Source: Rhabdophis nuchalis (taxonomy: Eukaryota > Chordata > Lepidosauria > Squamata > Natricidae). Taken from it: a stretch of DNA of 64,000 nucleotides. The DNA is taken from NCBI GenBank assembly GCA_039707465.1, contig CM077645.1, positions 145,259,503-145,323,502 on the forward strand, read 5' to 3'. How positions within the stretch are numbered: position 1 is the stretch's first letter; each line of letters starts with the position of its first letter. Positions 54,030 to 64,000 of this stretch are shown here, one piece after another. A model generated the notes under the pieces. The model was not told the origin of the DNA. It did no database searches and saw nothing but the letters and a program-made list of their open reading frames with translations. Both the position numbers and the translations under genes were made by a program.

Positions 54030-55527
54030 ATAGCCATTTACTGGATACACCAGATGGATTTGTAACTGCCTGACCAACTGCACTCAACATGTAGTCCTTA
54101 ATGGAACTGCATCTACATGGAAGGAAGTATGCAGTGGAGTACCGCAAGGTACTCTGTTTTAGGCCCAGTACTCTTCAAAATCTTCATCAATGATTTGGAT
54201 GAGGGAATAAATGGGGAACTCGTCAAATCTGAGATGACACCAAGCTGGCAGGAATAGCCAACACTCCAGAAGATAGGCTTAAGATACAGAAGGATCTTGA
54301 CAAACGTGAACATTGGGCACTATCTAATAAAATGAAATTCAATGGCGAAAAGTGTAAGGTTCTATATTTAGGCAACAAAAATTAAATTCACAGGTACAAT
54401 ATAGATCAGTGATGGCGAACCTATGGCACGGGTGCCACATGTGGCACGTGAAGCCATTTCTGAGGCATTGCCCTGTCAGCTCCAGTGCACATGAGCATGC
54501 TGGCCAGCTAATTTTTGGCCTTGATTTTTGGCTAGTTTTTGCCCTCCTGAAGCCTCCAGAGGGAGAAAAATGGCTCAACAGGGAACCCGGAAGTCCATTC
54601 CTGAACTTCCAGTTTGTGTGTTGGTTTTTTTTTGCTCCCCCCTGGGCTCCAAAAAAGCCGTGTGCACATGCGCAGGGCAGCAGGGGGTGTCACGCATGCA
54701 TGTTCAGGGAACATGGCATGGGAGGCATTAAATTATGGGTGTGGGCACATGAGTGCGCACAATAGCGCGAGCGTGTGTGCTTTGGGCACCCGAGGCTAAA
54801 AGGGTTCGCCATCACTGATATAGATGGTACCTTTCTCAATAACAGTAACTGTGAAAGGGATCTTGGAGTCCTAGTGGATAACCATTTAAATATGAGCCAG
54901 CAGTGTGCAGCAGCTGCCAAAAAAGCCAACACAGTTCTAGGCTGCATAAACAGAGGGATAGAATCAAGATCACATGAAGTGTTAATACCACTTTTTAATG
55001 CCTTGGTAAGGCCACATTTGGAATACTGCATCCAGTTTTGGTCACCATGATGTAGAAAAGACGTGGAGACTCTAGAAAGAGTGCAGAGAAGAGCAACAAA
55101 GATGATTAACGGACTAGAGACTAAAACATATGAAGAACGGTTGCAGGAACTGGGTATGTCTAGTTTAATAAAAAGAAGGACTAGGGGAGAGATTATAGCA
55201 GTGTTCCAATATCTCAGGGGTTGCCACAAAGAAGAGGGAGTCAAACTATTCTCCAAAGCACCCGAGGACAGAACAAGAAGCAATGGGTGGAAACTAATCA
55301 AGGAGAGAAGCAACTTAGAACTGAGGAGAAATTTCCTGACAGTTAGAACAATTAATCAGTGGAACAGCTTGCCTCCAGAAGTTGTGAATGCCCCAACACT
55401 ACAAGTCTTCAAGAAGATGTTGGATAGCCATTTATCTGAAATGGTATAGGGCTTCCTGCCTAGGCAGGGAGTTGGACTAGATGACCTCCAAGGTCCCTTC
55501 CAACTCTGCTATTGTATTGTATTATAG
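54030..55527 (+). mobile_element. CR1 LINE (chicken-type), RT C-terminus and 3' UTR, split by a hAT
   Basis: Plus strand. RT-like sequence at 54060-54400 (SGVPQG-type 'agtggagtaccgcaaggta', INDLDEG, a broken ADDT box) continues after the hAT with LGVLVDNHLNMSQQC, LGCINRGIESRSHEV and LVRPHLEYCIQFWSP. It then has METLERVQRRATKMI to a stop at 55449 and the CR1 3' UTR 'ggttggactagatgacc' type end near 55510. Frame breaks at about 54160, 54230 and 55051 make it inactive. Confidence 0.9.
54407..54817. mobile_element. hAT element (CAGTGATGGCGAACC family)
   Basis: It starts CAGTGATGGCGAACC and ends GGGTTCGCCATCACTG, with perfect TSDs atatagat (54399-54406 and 54818-54825). It is 411 bp and non-coding, and is inserted in the CR1. 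Confidence 0.93.
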
Positions 55528-55639
55528 TTAGAATTTTGTTGGATGTTTATGTTCTAATTAAGGAAGACAAAGTAAAATTCACATTAATCTTGTAGCTCTT
55601 GAATGGGAAACTGTTGACATAAATAACTCATTATTTTAA

Positions 55640-55875
55640 TTTTTTATTTATTTATATTTATATCCCGCCCTTCTCCACAGAGGACCCAGGGCGGCGCACA
55701 GGAATTAAAAAACATACAAAAATACAAAAAATAGATACATAATTTAAAATATATTAAACTATCCTATCCTATGCTAAAACCAAATTTTAAAATACCCAAT
55801 TTAAAACTTTCTAAAAAGTCCCCATGGGAGGTTAGGCTAGGCCGGCTTGTTGGAAAAGATGTGTCTTTTAATTCA
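55640..55875 (-). mobile_element. CR1 3' end fragment
   Basis: 'tatatcccgcccttctccac' and 'gacccagggcggcgcacagg' are the reverse complement of the CR1 3' UTR end seen at 30100-30140. It continues to 'ttggaaaagatgtgtctttt' at the 5' break. Confidence 0.85.
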
Positions 55876-56239
55876 ATTCGTTTGTTTCAATAAGGCATGT
55901 CAACCTACAATAGTAAAATTGGTTATTATTTTAAAAAATCTTGATATTTAGATGCTTATTGAACAATTCAATATTTCCAGCATGAAAATCCTGATCAGTG
56001 ATTTAAACTAGATTATTGGAAATGCAAAATGTAACACTGTGAATTTTCATATTTTGAATACATTAGATCATTTTAGGGAAATTTACTGAAATCTTCTTTT
56101 TCATTGTTCATTATTTCAAAATGTGACATGAGTGAGGTCTCTCCATGGCAGCAAAGAGAGAGGAAGCAAGAGTAAGAAGAGTTTACTAAAATTGATAAAT
56201 GACTTTGGATTCAGTCTTAGGAAAAAACCAAAGACAATA

Positions 56240-56635
56240 CAGGTAGTCCTCAACTTACGACTACAATGGAGCCCACAATTTCTGTTGTTAGGTGAGACAT
56301 TTGTTAAGTGAGTTTTGCCCCATTTCACAACTTTTCTTGCCACAGTTGTTAAGTGAATCACTGCAGTTCTTAAGTTAGTTATACAGTTGTTAAGTGAATC
56401 TGGCTTCCACGTTGATTTTACTTGTCAGAAGGTCCCAAAAGATGATCACATGATGCAGAGACCCTACAATCGTCATAAATGTGAGTCAGTTGCCAAGCAT
56501 CTAAATTCTGATCGCCTGCCTATGGGAATGCTTCAATGGTCATAAGTCTGAAAAATGGTCGTAAGTCACTCTTTCCAGGGCTGTTGTAGCTTCGAACGTT
56601 CACTAAACGAACTGTTGTAGGTTGAGGGCTACTTG
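56240..56635. mobile_element. TA-MITE (CAGGTAGTCC family)
   Basis: It starts CAGGTAGTCCTCAACTTACG after TA (56238-56239) and ends GAGGGCTACTTG before TA (56636-56637). It is in reverse orientation relative to 4126-4508. Confidence 0.85.
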
Positions 56636-56639
56636 TATT

Positions 56640-58228
56640 GTGACAGATTGGGGAATGGGTGTGGGAAAGCATCCTTACAAATCTTAAAGTAAAGCAAAGC
56701 AGATGGAAATTTTCATCTATAAATCTTGAAGAAGGGTCCAAATGAAAGGAAGGGAAATGCCAACTAAGATGAACACCTGGACAAGATATTATTAGAGTTA
56801 GTTGAACTTAGGAAAATTTAGTGACAATGGACATGGTTAAATAAACAACTGAAAATGGTAATAACGTATATACATGTATTAGTATAATTAGTAATTAGAT
56901 ATGAATATTGAATGGCACTTATGAAAGGATGATGGGTAATTGTATAAAGATTAACAAAAAAGAAATCATGATAATAGACATAGTTAAATAAAGGAGAAAT
57001 AATAACAATGTATGTATAGCTATGGGTAATAACATGGGAAAACTGGATGTAAATTTTAAATTGTGATTTGAAAAAGATTAGAAATTCTCTGTTACTAAAT
57101 ATTATTGATGCTTGGTTAGAACAGGCTACAAGAAACAGTGTTATTGGAGGATATTAGATTTGGTAAATGTGATGCCAGTATGTGGTGTATTTCTAAGTTT
57201 TTGGGATTTTGGTTTTACCAGGAAAGACGTGTAAACAATTATAGTCAAATAAGAATGGAGGTATGATGAGGGTAATATGTATAAACATATTTGAACTAAA
57301 ATACATGAAATAATATGACTCTTAGATGATCGTGCAAGAGCTGCATAAAAATATTTTGTAACCAACTGATACACTCTCAAAAGTATGTAAAAAGGAGGAT
57401 TTTTATGTTGTGTTTCAAATTAAAAATAAATTAACAAAAGATATTATTGGAGTACAAAGAACAAACCAAAACAAAGCATTGTGGTTGGGACATAATTTAA
57501 AACATTAACTGTAAAGGGGCATGAAAAAAAACTAAGCACAACTGGTGTTCTGCAATATCTTACAAAGGACACGTTAAAAAACCAGACAGAATGCAAATTT
57601 GAAATCTACGTCACACGCTGGCTTTCCCTCTTATTGGCTGGTTGATCTGCAACAGAATCATGTTTAAAAACAGATCTTGTACAGATCCTTAGTAAGTGTG
57701 TAATCATATCCATTGGAATATGTAGCTATCAAGTCCCACTGTGACATAAATAAAACCTGTCCCGTCTCAGAGGTCAGCGAATCAAAATAACTCCCCCATA
57801 GAGCATCCTCGTGCCGTAATTTCACGTGCAACTATTCTTGGGGGATGTCAGAGTTCCTCCATGCCATGTTTAATGGAAGTGCATAAATGTGCAATCTCAG
57901 CACTTTTCTTTGAAAGAGATGGGATTAGGAAAGCTGAATTACAGACAATCTATGTGTGTTACAGACCTTATTTATTGCTGTTTTTAGGCTAGAGAGGAGA
58001 GTAGCTGGCATTTAAAAAAAAGCAAATTTTGTCCATGGTATTTTGGCATGAAAGTTGTGGGGGTTTGGGGAGGGGAACAGAAGAAGATCTTCCAATCCAT
58101 GGTACATTGGCAATATGCCCAGAGACAATTGGCCCAGCAAAACTGATACGGGATCATTCTCTCTCATTCTTGGACATGATCCTGTTCAGCCCTGCTATTT
58201 TGATTAAATAGCTTAAATATCTTCTAAG
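56640..58228. other. AT-rich stretch, possible old L1 3' region
   Basis: No exon was supported. Adenine-rich plus-strand sequence with 'aaagattaacaaaaaag' and 'gaaaaagattagaaattc' resembles ancient L1 3' UTR composition. I cannot align it to a family. Confidence 0.3.
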
Positions 58229-58986
58229 GGCCCGATGGCAAACCTATAGCTCTTCTAATTTCTGGTGCACACATGTACACTGGCCAGCTGGTGTTTGTGG
58301 GTGCCAGGGTGCTGGAAAACGGCCTGAAAATGCCCAAAAAACAGGTTTGGGGCAGTTTTGGGGGCATTTTGGGGGGCATTTTCAGGCCATTTTTTGCCTG
58401 AAAACAACTAAAAATGTCCTGAAAGTGGCCTGAAAAATGGCCTGAAAACGGCCCCCAAAACCGGCGAAAACCAGCCAAAAAACAAGCATGTGCTTACCAG
58501 CCAGCTAGTCTTTGGGTGTCTAATGCTCTGGGTCAGAGGTGGTTTGCAGGCGGTATACCACGGTACAGGCGTATCCTGCCCAGAGCACGGAATACTTTTT
58601 CTGGTACAGTGCTCTGGAGGGCCCACCTGCCCACCCAAGCTCCTTACCTGTCTGTTAAGGCTTCTGCGCTTCAGCGCATGCGCATGGCATGTACAGCACC
58701 TGTGTGATGCTCCGCCAAGCAGCTGGAGCATTACAGAAGCTTGCGGAAGCATCACCGGCAGCTACAACGCATGTGAGAGCCACGCGTGTCCATGTGGGCA
58801 ACACCGGGACCGTTCCAACCACACTGGTTGGAACGGGATCTGGGTGCAAGAAGACCAGCTGGACGGTGCACCTGTGTGCCGGCCAGCTGGCCTTCAGGTT
58901 TCTGGTGCTCTGGTGCGCACATATGTATGCGCATGCATACGTGTTTTGGTTTGGGCACTCGGTACCGAAAAGGCTCGCCATCACTA
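58229..58986. mobile_element. hAT element (CAGTGATGGCGAACC family) with nested hAT
   Basis: The left end is 'cgatggcaaacctatagc' and the right end 'aaggctcgccatcacta'. The interior has a degenerate tandem array of 'ggcctgaaaa'/'ttttgggggc' at 58310-58450 and a nested element at 58534-58838. Confidence 0.7.
58534..58838. mobile_element. Nested hAT MITE (CAGTGGTGGGTT family)
   Basis: It starts CAGAGGTGGTTTGCAGG. The left flank is ctctgggt and atctgggt follows at 58839-58846. The right terminus has lost its consensus. The interior ('ggtataccacggtacagg', 'gcgcatgcgcatgg') matches 32809 and 63010. Confidence 0.65.
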
Positions 58987-59019
58987 TTCTAAGGGATATT
59001 AGAATTGCAGCTTCTGTAG

Positions 59020-60689
59020 CCACTTGCTTTAGAAAGGAAAAGGTTGATCAACCTAGAAAGTCCAAAGCTGTTAAACTAAGTAGCGGTGTCAGCTTTATGC
59101 ATGTAATTGAAAGGATTGGCTCTTGTGTTTCTGTAGCTTGTGGGATAGATAAATCTCTTCTCGGTAATTGCTGTTCTGAAGGAAGTCCTGGGTTTCCATT
59201 CCTGTCAGTTCCAGTTCCTGGTATTCACTCCATCATAGAATGGAACCTCGTACAGATATGGCTTCAAGAGGTGTTCAGGGAAGTAATGGTGAACTGAAGA
59301 TGGCTCTGTGAAAAGAAGAGCTGATGACAGTGGAGGAATATAGAATTGGCACGTAGGTCAGCTCTTCTTAATTCCTCTCCAGACAAGGAGAGGGTTTGAG
59401 ATTACCGCATGTGCTCCAGACAGTTGCTCCTCATGAGGAGCCCATAAGAAAACAGTCTTCAGCATGTTTAGGACTCTGGATGATGAGGGAATAGCCATAT
59501 GGCTCAAACCACAGTCAGCACCTTTGAAAGTACACTGGGTTTGCATACTTCTTTTTCTGATCACTTTTGGAAATAGCTTGTTAACTGCTTTTCATCTGTT
59601 AAGAACTTTTACATCAACAAGTCTGACATGGTGGCCAAACTTCCCTCACTCCTTAGCAGACGGAATTTTAAATGCAAGTTTAAGAATTTGATTTTTTTTA
59701 AAAGAATAAACAACAAAAAGGTGATTATAAACTTGCAAACAAAAATAGGAGCCAGATAAATTTGAAATAAGATAATAGAATTAGAATTAATAATAAGAAA
59801 TATTTACAGTGGGATTAAAAATATATAAAACATTAAAAATTGGACACTAGAGAGAACTAGAAAAAACTAAATAGTACAATTAATTGAAAAAGCATTCAAA
59901 TTTGCCTTATTAATAGAGAAGGAAGCAAACTATTGTAACACTGGACATGTTGAATGATGTTTTTGAACAATGGATCAAAGATTGTTTTAAGAGTGTCTGC
60001 TCTATAAGCTGTATTTGAAAGATGCTATGGAAGAGGAACAAGTATTTCCTGACACGATTTAGACTGATTTGAAAATGGATTTAAAAATGACAGGCTACAA
60101 GAATGTCATGAAGAACATGGAGATTCAAAAGAAACCTGCTAATAGTTCAATGATTAAAAGAGATACACAATAAGAAACAAATGCGGGACTTATATAATTT
60201 TCCTAGATTGTATTTACAAAAGAGGTTTATTGAAGTTTTAATGAATTTTGTGAGAAGAGACCAAAAAAAAGTTTATGACTCCATGTGCTGTAAAGAATTT
60301 TTAGCAAATATTTGCTGCATTTCCCTTTTTTTGTGCTAGAAATAGAAAATGAGGAGAGAAGGAAAGCTAGAGCGGATAAAGCCAAATTTGGATAAGAGGG
60401 CTTCTGAGGTAAAAGAAGAGTCTGTTTCATAACAAGATGTTGCTCTTCTCAGATTTCTCCATCCCAAGAACTGAGCTGCTTGACACAGCAGCAATTTACA
60501 AAGGCTTTCATCAACATTCTTTTTCCAGAAATTGTCTTTCATTGAGGTTATTCTTGCCAGCAGTCTAGTTAATTAAAATGTTGATTTTTCCATTGTCAAT
60601 ATAAGAGTGACATTTCCATTTATCTCTTTCTACTAATCTACTAAACCACTTCCTTCACCTGTTTTAACCTGTCAAATTCCCTTTTGCGC

Positions 60690-60690
<1 letters not shown>
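59020..60690. other. Non-coding stretch with a short CR1-like scrap
   Basis: 'atggcttcaagaggtgttca' at about 59262 resembles the CR1 linker coding for GWLQEVFN (reverse complement of about 16110). The surrounding 59040-59300 may be a very old CR1. 59690-60180 is A-rich, possibly ancient L1. No exon was supported. Confidence 0.4.

Positions 60691-60742
<52 letters not shown>
60691..60742. repeat. (TAA)n microsatellite, left flank of the R4-like LINE
   Basis: An uninterrupted AAT/TAA trinucleotide tract directly precedes the first LINE coding sequence. Confidence 0.95.
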
Positions 60743-60743
<1 letters not shown>

Positions 60744-62258
60744 AGAAGAAGATGAACTGTGGATACAAACTTGCAAAGAAAGGACTGAAAATTTTGCACT
60801 TGATGTATATGGATGATTTGAAGCTGTTTGGTAAAACAAGAGCTGAACTGAATTTATTAATTGAAAGCACAAAAGAATTTAGCCAAGACATTGGTATGCA
60901 GTTTGGAATTGGCAAATGTACAACAATGGCAACCAAAGCAGGCAAGGTCATAGAAGATGATGGAATAGAACTTGAGAGTGAAGAAATGATAAAGGCAGTA
61001 AAACCAGAAGACGGCTACAAGTACTTGGGGATTTTAGAGGCCTCTGACTTAATGCATAATAAAGTCAAGGAATTAACTTCAACTAAGTACATTCGATGAA
61101 TTTGCAAGATATTAAAGTCCAAATTGAGTGGAGTAAACATAATAAAAGCCATAAATACCTGGGATATACCTGTGATTCGATACTCTGCAGGAATAATTGA
61201 CTGGACCCAGATGGCATTGGACAATTTGGAGAGAAAAACGAGGAAGCATATGACAATGAATCATGCTTTGCACCCTAAAAGTGATGTTGACCGATTATAT
61301 CTACCAAGAGCAGAAGGTGGTCGAGGACTCATACAAGTAAAGCAGACTGTGGAAGAAGAAAGACACAGCTTGAATGATTACATCCAGAAAAGTGACGAAC
61401 CAATGATTAAGGAAGTAAATAAAGGAGGCCTTTTAAAGACGACTAAGACAAAAGCTGAATATAAGAAAGAAATAATTGAGAAACGAGCTGAAAATTGGAA
61501 AAGCAAAGCTATGCATAGCCAATACTTGAAAAGTATTGAAGGCAAAGCTGACCAAAAACTAACTTGGAATTGGTTAAGATCGGGAGTACTGAAAAAAGAA
61601 ACAGAAGGCTTTATTTTGGCAGCTCAAGAACAAGCCTTAGCCACAAACTGCATGAAGGCAAAAATTCAACATGTTACCACCAACAGCAAATGTTGCCTTT
61701 GTAATGAGAAAGATGAGACAGTCGACCACCTGATCAGTGGGTGCAGCAAAATTTCACAAACTGACTACCTACAATGCCATGACCATGTTGCGAAGATCAT
61801 TCACTAGAAATTGTGCCAGAAGTTTGGATTTGAGTACAGCAAAAACCACTGGGAACATCAGGTTGAGAAAGTTTTAGAGAATGAGAAAATCAAGATCTTG
61901 TGGAACTTCAGAATTCAGATTGACAGGCACTTGTCCTACAACACACCTGATATAACAATCGTTGAAAAGAAAAAAGTATGGTTTGTTGACATTGCAATAC
62001 CTGGTGATGCACAAATTGAAAATAAGCAGCAAGAAAAAATAACAAAATAATGGGACTTGCAAATTGAAGTTGAGCGACTGTGGAGGAGGAAGTTGTGTGT
62101 TGTCCCGATTGTGATTGGAGCCCTTGGAAGCAATACCTAGGGAGCTGCCTCGCTATGTGGAGGTTCTAGGTTTGCCAGACTTGAGCATTCTGACTCTACA
62201 AAGGGCCACCCTGCTTGGAACAGCTTATATCCTCCGACGTTACCTTGACAGTTCCTAG
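60743..62258 (+). pseudogene. R4-like ORF: RT, CCHC finger, REL endonuclease
   Basis: The RT catalytic box is LMYMDDLKLF (YMDD) near 60800, followed by QFGIGKCTTMATK and GYKYLGILEA. A finger follows at about 61690-61760 (CCLCNEKDETVDHLISGC). The nuclease-like segment at about 61945-62045 has TPDITIVEK, VWFVDIAIPGD and then EKITK. The C-terminus ends LLGTAYILRRYLDSS. In-frame stops at 61097-61099, 61805-61807 and 62048-62050 and a frameshift at about 62130 inactivate it. Two of the stops sit where CGA and TGG codons would give R and W by single transitions. Confidence 0.85.
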
Positions 62259-62330
62259 ATCCTTGGTTAGGGCTCGAGCTGTTGAGCTACCAACCAGCCC
62301 CAAAGGCTGTGAATCTCACCAAAGATTAAC
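60743..62330 (+). mobile_element. R4/Dong-clade non-LTR retrotransposon, 5'-truncated
   Basis: Plus strand. It holds the RT catalytic core, a C-terminal zinc finger and a restriction-like PD-(D/E)XK endonuclease. This domain order is typical of early-branching LINEs (R2/R4/NeSL) rather than the APE-type CR1 or L1 seen elsewhere here. Both flanks are (TAA)n (60691-60742 and 62336-62416). Confidence 0.82.
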
Positions 62331-62334
62331 CACA

Positions 62335-62335
<1 letters not shown>

Positions 62336-62416
<81 letters not shown>
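62336..62416. repeat. (TAA)n microsatellite, right flank of the R4-like LINE
   Basis: About 80 bp of AAT/TAA repeat follows the LINE 3' UTR, with a few interrupted units to 62450. Confidence 0.95.
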
Positions 62417-62418
<2 letters not shown>

Positions 62419-63009
62419 TATACATTGTGCCTTACAATATAATAATAATCTAGTACAAGGATTGGTAAACTTCCCCTTTCGGGATCACACCCGAAACCCA
62501 GCCCCGAAATTCCCATTTGCTGGATCACAGAGCTCCCTCTGTTATGTTTGCTAAAAACTGACAACACAGTTTTGTGTCTCTTTGAGATGGACAACGCCAC
62601 CAATTGACATTGTTTTGGCTTCAGTTGGGATGGTTTGCCTGGTTTCTTCTACATTCCAAAATATGGACTCATCATCTACCTTTATAAATTAAAAAAATTC
62701 TAGCATGGATATTTTAAAACTGTGGAATAACCATGAAAAATTGGGACGTGGGAAATAAAGAAAGGTATGGTTGTTATCAGGAGTTAGCAAGTTAGGGTGT
62801 TAAAAGCACACCAGGCCATTGGTTTCATTTCTAAAAGTTTCTACAAGCAATCAGTTCAAATTTCTGGGAAAATTGATATACCCCTCAGAAGCTTGTTGAA
62901 TGGTGAGGAGAGTGTGGGAAGGTAAGAAGAGAAACAGACGGAAGGGTGCCCAGCAGAAACAGAAAACATGGCTCTGATCCTTTTCATGTTCAACATATGA
63001 CTCGTCAAT

Positions 63010-63268
63010 CAGTGGTGGGTTCCGGGTGGAACAGCCTGAGAGCAGCGGCCACTGTACCGCTCATTCGTCTACATTCCTTACTGGTTTTTTATGCAAATGG
63101 GCCAATTGCGCACAAGCACACAATGTGCGACGCCTGTGCAAACTCCACTGAGCAGCTGCATGTCGCAGGCGGTGGCGTGCGCATGCATTCGCAGCACACA
63201 TACCTGCTGAGGAGGTCCGGCCCCTTGCGCAGTATACCGGTTGTAATAGGATTCGGAACCCACCACTG
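63010..63268. mobile_element. hAT MITE (CAGTGGTGGGTT family)
   Basis: It starts CAGTGGTGGGTTCCGGG and ends CGGAACCCACCACTG, with TSDs tcgtcaat/ccctcaat (6 of 8). It is the best-preserved member of this family in the window. Confidence 0.85.
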
Positions 63269-63276
63269 CCCTCAAT

Positions 63277-64000
63277 GTTTCAGCAGCTTAAGAAAAACAG
63301 CCTGTACCATTCATCTTACAGACAGAAGAGCAAAACCAGAACCATCTTACTTTCAACTAACTCAGGAGGTTGTTTTTCCTTTTGCAAAAAAATGTCTGCT
63401 ATTATTTAAGCAAACTATCTAAAAGGTTAAAACACCTTTAAACCTTAAAGTTTACCTTAAAATAAATATCTGCATTTATGATCCTCAAGTAATTTTTAGC
63501 ATGTATAGAAATTATTGTCTGATTAATATAAGGCAGCGTTTAGCCGATCTCACTAAGTTTTATCCAAACTTTTAAATTTGTTAAAAGTACATTAACTTCA
63601 AAAACTTTTTTTTAAAAATAATATTCCTTCTGCACCTGTTTTAAGACAGGAAATAGTGGGAGGAGGAAATGGCAGCACAGAGCCCCCATCTGACCAGCCA
63701 AAACCCTACAGAGAAGTTGTGTTGAATCAACACAGAAAGTATGCGTCTCTATTTCCCCCCCGAAAACTGTTTGAAAAGTAATCTCTTTTCAAAGTCTCAA
63801 CAGGCTGCCATCCTCTGACTACTTGCTTTTTTATGTTGGCAGGCTTATTGCATGGCTCATTGACAATTTTAGTCTCTGTTGGAAATAACATGTGTTCTAT
63901 GTGTGCAGCCATTCTCCTTTAAAGAGAGCAGTGAAATGTATGTTATCACTTTTACATATGCAATTCATAATGATATGAATAAATCAGAGGGGCGTTGCTA
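63277..64000. other. Non-coding stretch at window end
   Basis: No exon, repeat family or regulatory element that I can support. Confidence 0.35.

Noticed and set aside
58300..58460. CRISPR-like short spaced repeats ('ggcctgaaaa')
   Set aside because: The units are degenerate, contiguous and inside a hAT in vertebrate DNA; this is local slippage, not an array.

Overview
This window is animal nuclear DNA, most likely from a squamate reptile (lizard or snake). It is AT-rich and intron-rich. A Sauria-type SINE, several CR1-clade LINEs, an R4/Dong-like LINE in (TAA)n, L1 ORF1-derived elements, a Tc1 relic and many hAT miniature elements make up a typical squamate repeat mix. Snake versus lizard cannot be decided from the sequence alone.

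Host genes. One gene is certain: WRNIP1 (Werner helicase-interacting protein 1, an AAA+ ATPase) on the minus strand. Coding exon 1 is at 30458-31087 with a CpG-rich promoter to its right, exon 2 at 10701-10892, and exon 3 at 9203-9447. Splice sites and codon phases join correctly. Exons 4 onward are not visible and should lie beyond position 1. Intron 1 is about 19.6 kb and is filled with transposons. About 4 kb upstream, on the plus strand, a 50-codon exon-like segment (35009-35213) with good splice signals is a candidate first coding exon of the head-to-head neighbour, possibly MYLK4. No kinase-domain exons were recognised.

Mobile DNA, left to right. 1-9 kb: hAT and Tc1/mariner-type MITEs, CR1 3' ends, a tRNA-SINE and two local tandem duplications, one of 319 bp with a single mismatch. 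9-31 kb (WRNIP1 introns): a 3-kb CR1 with endonuclease and RT (14.5-17.5 kb), a decayed Tc1 transposon (26.3-27.9 kb), two CR1 3' segments (28-30.2 kb), and L1-ORF1-type relics at 19.4 and 26.0 kb. 31-39 kb: a Penelope-like 3' end and an old CR1 broken up by hATs. 39.6-44.6 kb: a very young Ty3/Gypsy LTR retrotransposon on the minus strand, with 5-bp TSDs, LTRs differing by one indel, and long gag-pro-RT-RNaseH and integrase frames separated at a homopolymer. 47 kb: a solo LTR inside a MITE. 50.8-52.8 kb: two hAT elements in the same 8-bp target, each carrying an L1-ORF1-type retroposon. 54-55.5 kb: a chicken-type CR1 split by a hAT. 60.7-62.4 kb: an R4/Dong-like LINE flanked on both sides by (TAA)n.

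The most interesting signal is a family of L1-derived retroposons in which the C-terminus of L1 ORF1 is followed directly by a 3' UTR and poly(A), with no ORF2 (copies at 50.9, 52.3 and 19.4 kb, tail only at 26.0 kb). This is the architecture of mammalian 'half-L1' (HAL1) elements. One copy is a further-reduced, SINE-like derivative in which a GC-rich head joins the ORF1 end and the tail.
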